Source of the DNA: Candidatus Enterococcus courvalinii
GTDB lineage: Bacteria > Bacillota > Bacilli > Lactobacillales > Enterococcaceae
Direction: 5' to 3'
DNA length: 64,000 nt
Assembly (NCBI RefSeq): GCF_017315945.1
Contig: NZ_JAFLWI010000002.1
Coordinates: 248,001-312,000 of the forward strand
In this document: positions 63,313 through 64,000 of the stretch, piece after piece
Numbering within the stretch: the stretch's first letter is position 1
Layout of the letters: every line of letters begins with the position of its first letter
Made by a program: the position numbers and the translations under genes
Notes under the pieces: model-generated
What the model saw: the letters and a program-made list of their open reading frames with translations, nothing else
Told to the model about the DNA's origin: nothing
The model's database searches: none

Positions 63313-64000
63313 TGAAACTACTACTTTCCCGAATAAGCATTGTTCTAGTTTCACTTCTTTCTGTCTTCATGATGGCGCAAATTGATTCAACTGAAGTTCA
63401 TGCAGAAACTGAGGATTCTTCAACAATCACGTTACACATTCACAAACTATTATTTGATTATGAAATAGAAGTTGACGAACGGCCTAACGATGGCGAAACA
63501 AATCCTTTTGAGGAACCAATTGGACTACAGAACTTTGAAGGTTTAAATGATGTTGAATTTACTGTTTATGAAGTAACAGATAGCTACTATGAACAATTAG
63601 CAGCCTCAGATTTTGAAAATCAATCAATTGAAGAATTTCGAGCAGCATTTCTTAAACACATGCAAACAGTGGATACTGAAACACTAACCAAATATATTGG
63701 TATTACTCAAACACAAGGAAACGAAAAAGGGATCGCGTCCTTTGAACTTCCTGCTAAAAAAGGGGATAGAGATAGTGTTTTCTTCATCCAAGAAACAAAT
63801 CATCCACCGACCGTCAATTCACTTACTCGCCCAATGCTAGTTGTTTTACCAGTGTTTGATAATGATGGGAATGAACTACGAACCATTAAAATTTTTCCAA
63901 AAAGCCAAGCAATCAAAACAGTTCCACCAACCCTAACGAAAAAAATAAACGGTGAGAAAGCTGACTTTGAATTTGGCGAACTGATCGATTATCAATCGAC
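63312..64000 (+). CDS. second minor pilin (EbpB-like), cut by window end
   Basis: 229 residues are visible before the right edge. The ATG overlaps the adhesin stop (TAATG) and AGAGGGGG lies upstream. The signal peptide (MKLLLSRISIVLVSLLSVF to VHAE) is followed by TITLHIHKLLFDYE and LQNFEGLNDVEFTVYEVTDSYY, which match the start of the locus 1 minor pilin (ITLHKLLFPEG, YRGLNDVDYQVFDVTDSFYQ). The pilin motif position reads IFPKS instead of LYPKN. The sorting signal would lie beyond the window. Confidence 0.85.
   Translation, partial: MKLLLSRISIVLVSLLSVFMMAQIDSTEVHAETEDSSTITLHIHKLLFDYEIEVDERPNDGETNPFEEPIGLQNFEGLNDVEFTVYEVTDSYYEQLAASDFENQSIEEFRAAFLKHMQTVDTETLTKYIGITQTQGNEKGIASFELPAKKGDRDSVFFIQETNHPPTVNSLTRPMLVVLPVFDNDGNELRTIKIFPKSQAIKTVPPTLTKKINGEKADFEFGELIDYQS

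Noticed and set aside
1-64000. CRISPR array, tRNA/rRNA genes, insertion sequences or prophage
   Set aside because: Looked for on both strands by eye; no regularly spaced repeats, no cloverleaf or rRNA motifs and no transposase or phage gene were found.

Overview
The window comes from a low-GC Firmicute, almost certainly an Enterococcus of the faecium/hirae/mundtii group. The evidence is a PBP5 closely resembling that of E. faecium, a NapA-type Na+/H+ antiporter closely resembling E. hirae NapA, an enterococcal agmatine deiminase locus and two Ebp/Emp-type pilus loci. I saw no rRNA, tRNA, insertion sequence, phage or CRISPR array. The sequence reads as chromosomal accessory and niche-adaptation content with dense operons and many clear terminators.

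Layout. 1-3.8 kb: a beta-glucoside module with a 6-phospho-beta-glucosidase cut by the window edge, a GntR regulator and a PTS EIIC. 3.9-4.6 kb: a TPP riboswitch and thiT. 4.7-9.2 kb: an AraC regulator divergent from a heterodimeric ABC exporter. 9.6-13.2 kb: small proteins, an ABC-2 type transporter and a cold shock gene. 13.4-16.7 kb: an Agr-like quorum-sensing locus in the order kinase, peptide, response regulator, processing protease. 16.9-20.1 kb: a MarR-led quinone/electrophile-detoxification-like operon. 20.3-25.6 kb: a BirA-operator-controlled operon starting with bioY and continuing with an acyl-CoA ligase, a thiolase, a split MaoC dehydratase, an SDR reductase and a FabK-like reductase.

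26-32 kb: a PepSY lipoprotein, then a GntR regulator with a PepV-type peptidase, and a glycosylasparaginase-PTS operon that carries the same paired operator as the regulator gene. 32.2-34.2 kb: pbp5. 34.4-37.1 kb: a MarR repressor with two palindromic operators and an ABC exporter. 37.2-39 kb: napA and a DUF308 protein. 39-48.4 kb: pilus locus 1 (Mga-type regulator, tip adhesin with a probable AUU start, minor pilin, major pilin, sortase C). 48.6-50.7 kb: small unknown genes, DUF2200 and an FCD-type GntR regulator. 50.9-56.5 kb: an agmatine deiminase pathway with two AguA proteins, one lacking the catalytic His, and an RpiR regulator. 56.7-57.7 kb: a Gfo/Idh oxidoreductase. 57.8-64 kb: pilus locus 2, which repeats the regulator/tip adhesin/minor pilin layout and runs off the window end.

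The strongest candidates for something new are: (i) the rearranged agrCDAB-like locus, where only the peptide and protease promoters carry matching 21-bp-spaced boxes at the same distance from the -10; (ii) the biotin-controlled operon that encodes every activity of an acyl-CoA chain-modifying cycle; (iii) the glycosylasparaginase-PTS module with its GntR operator; (iv) the AguA paralogue with H216 replaced by D.
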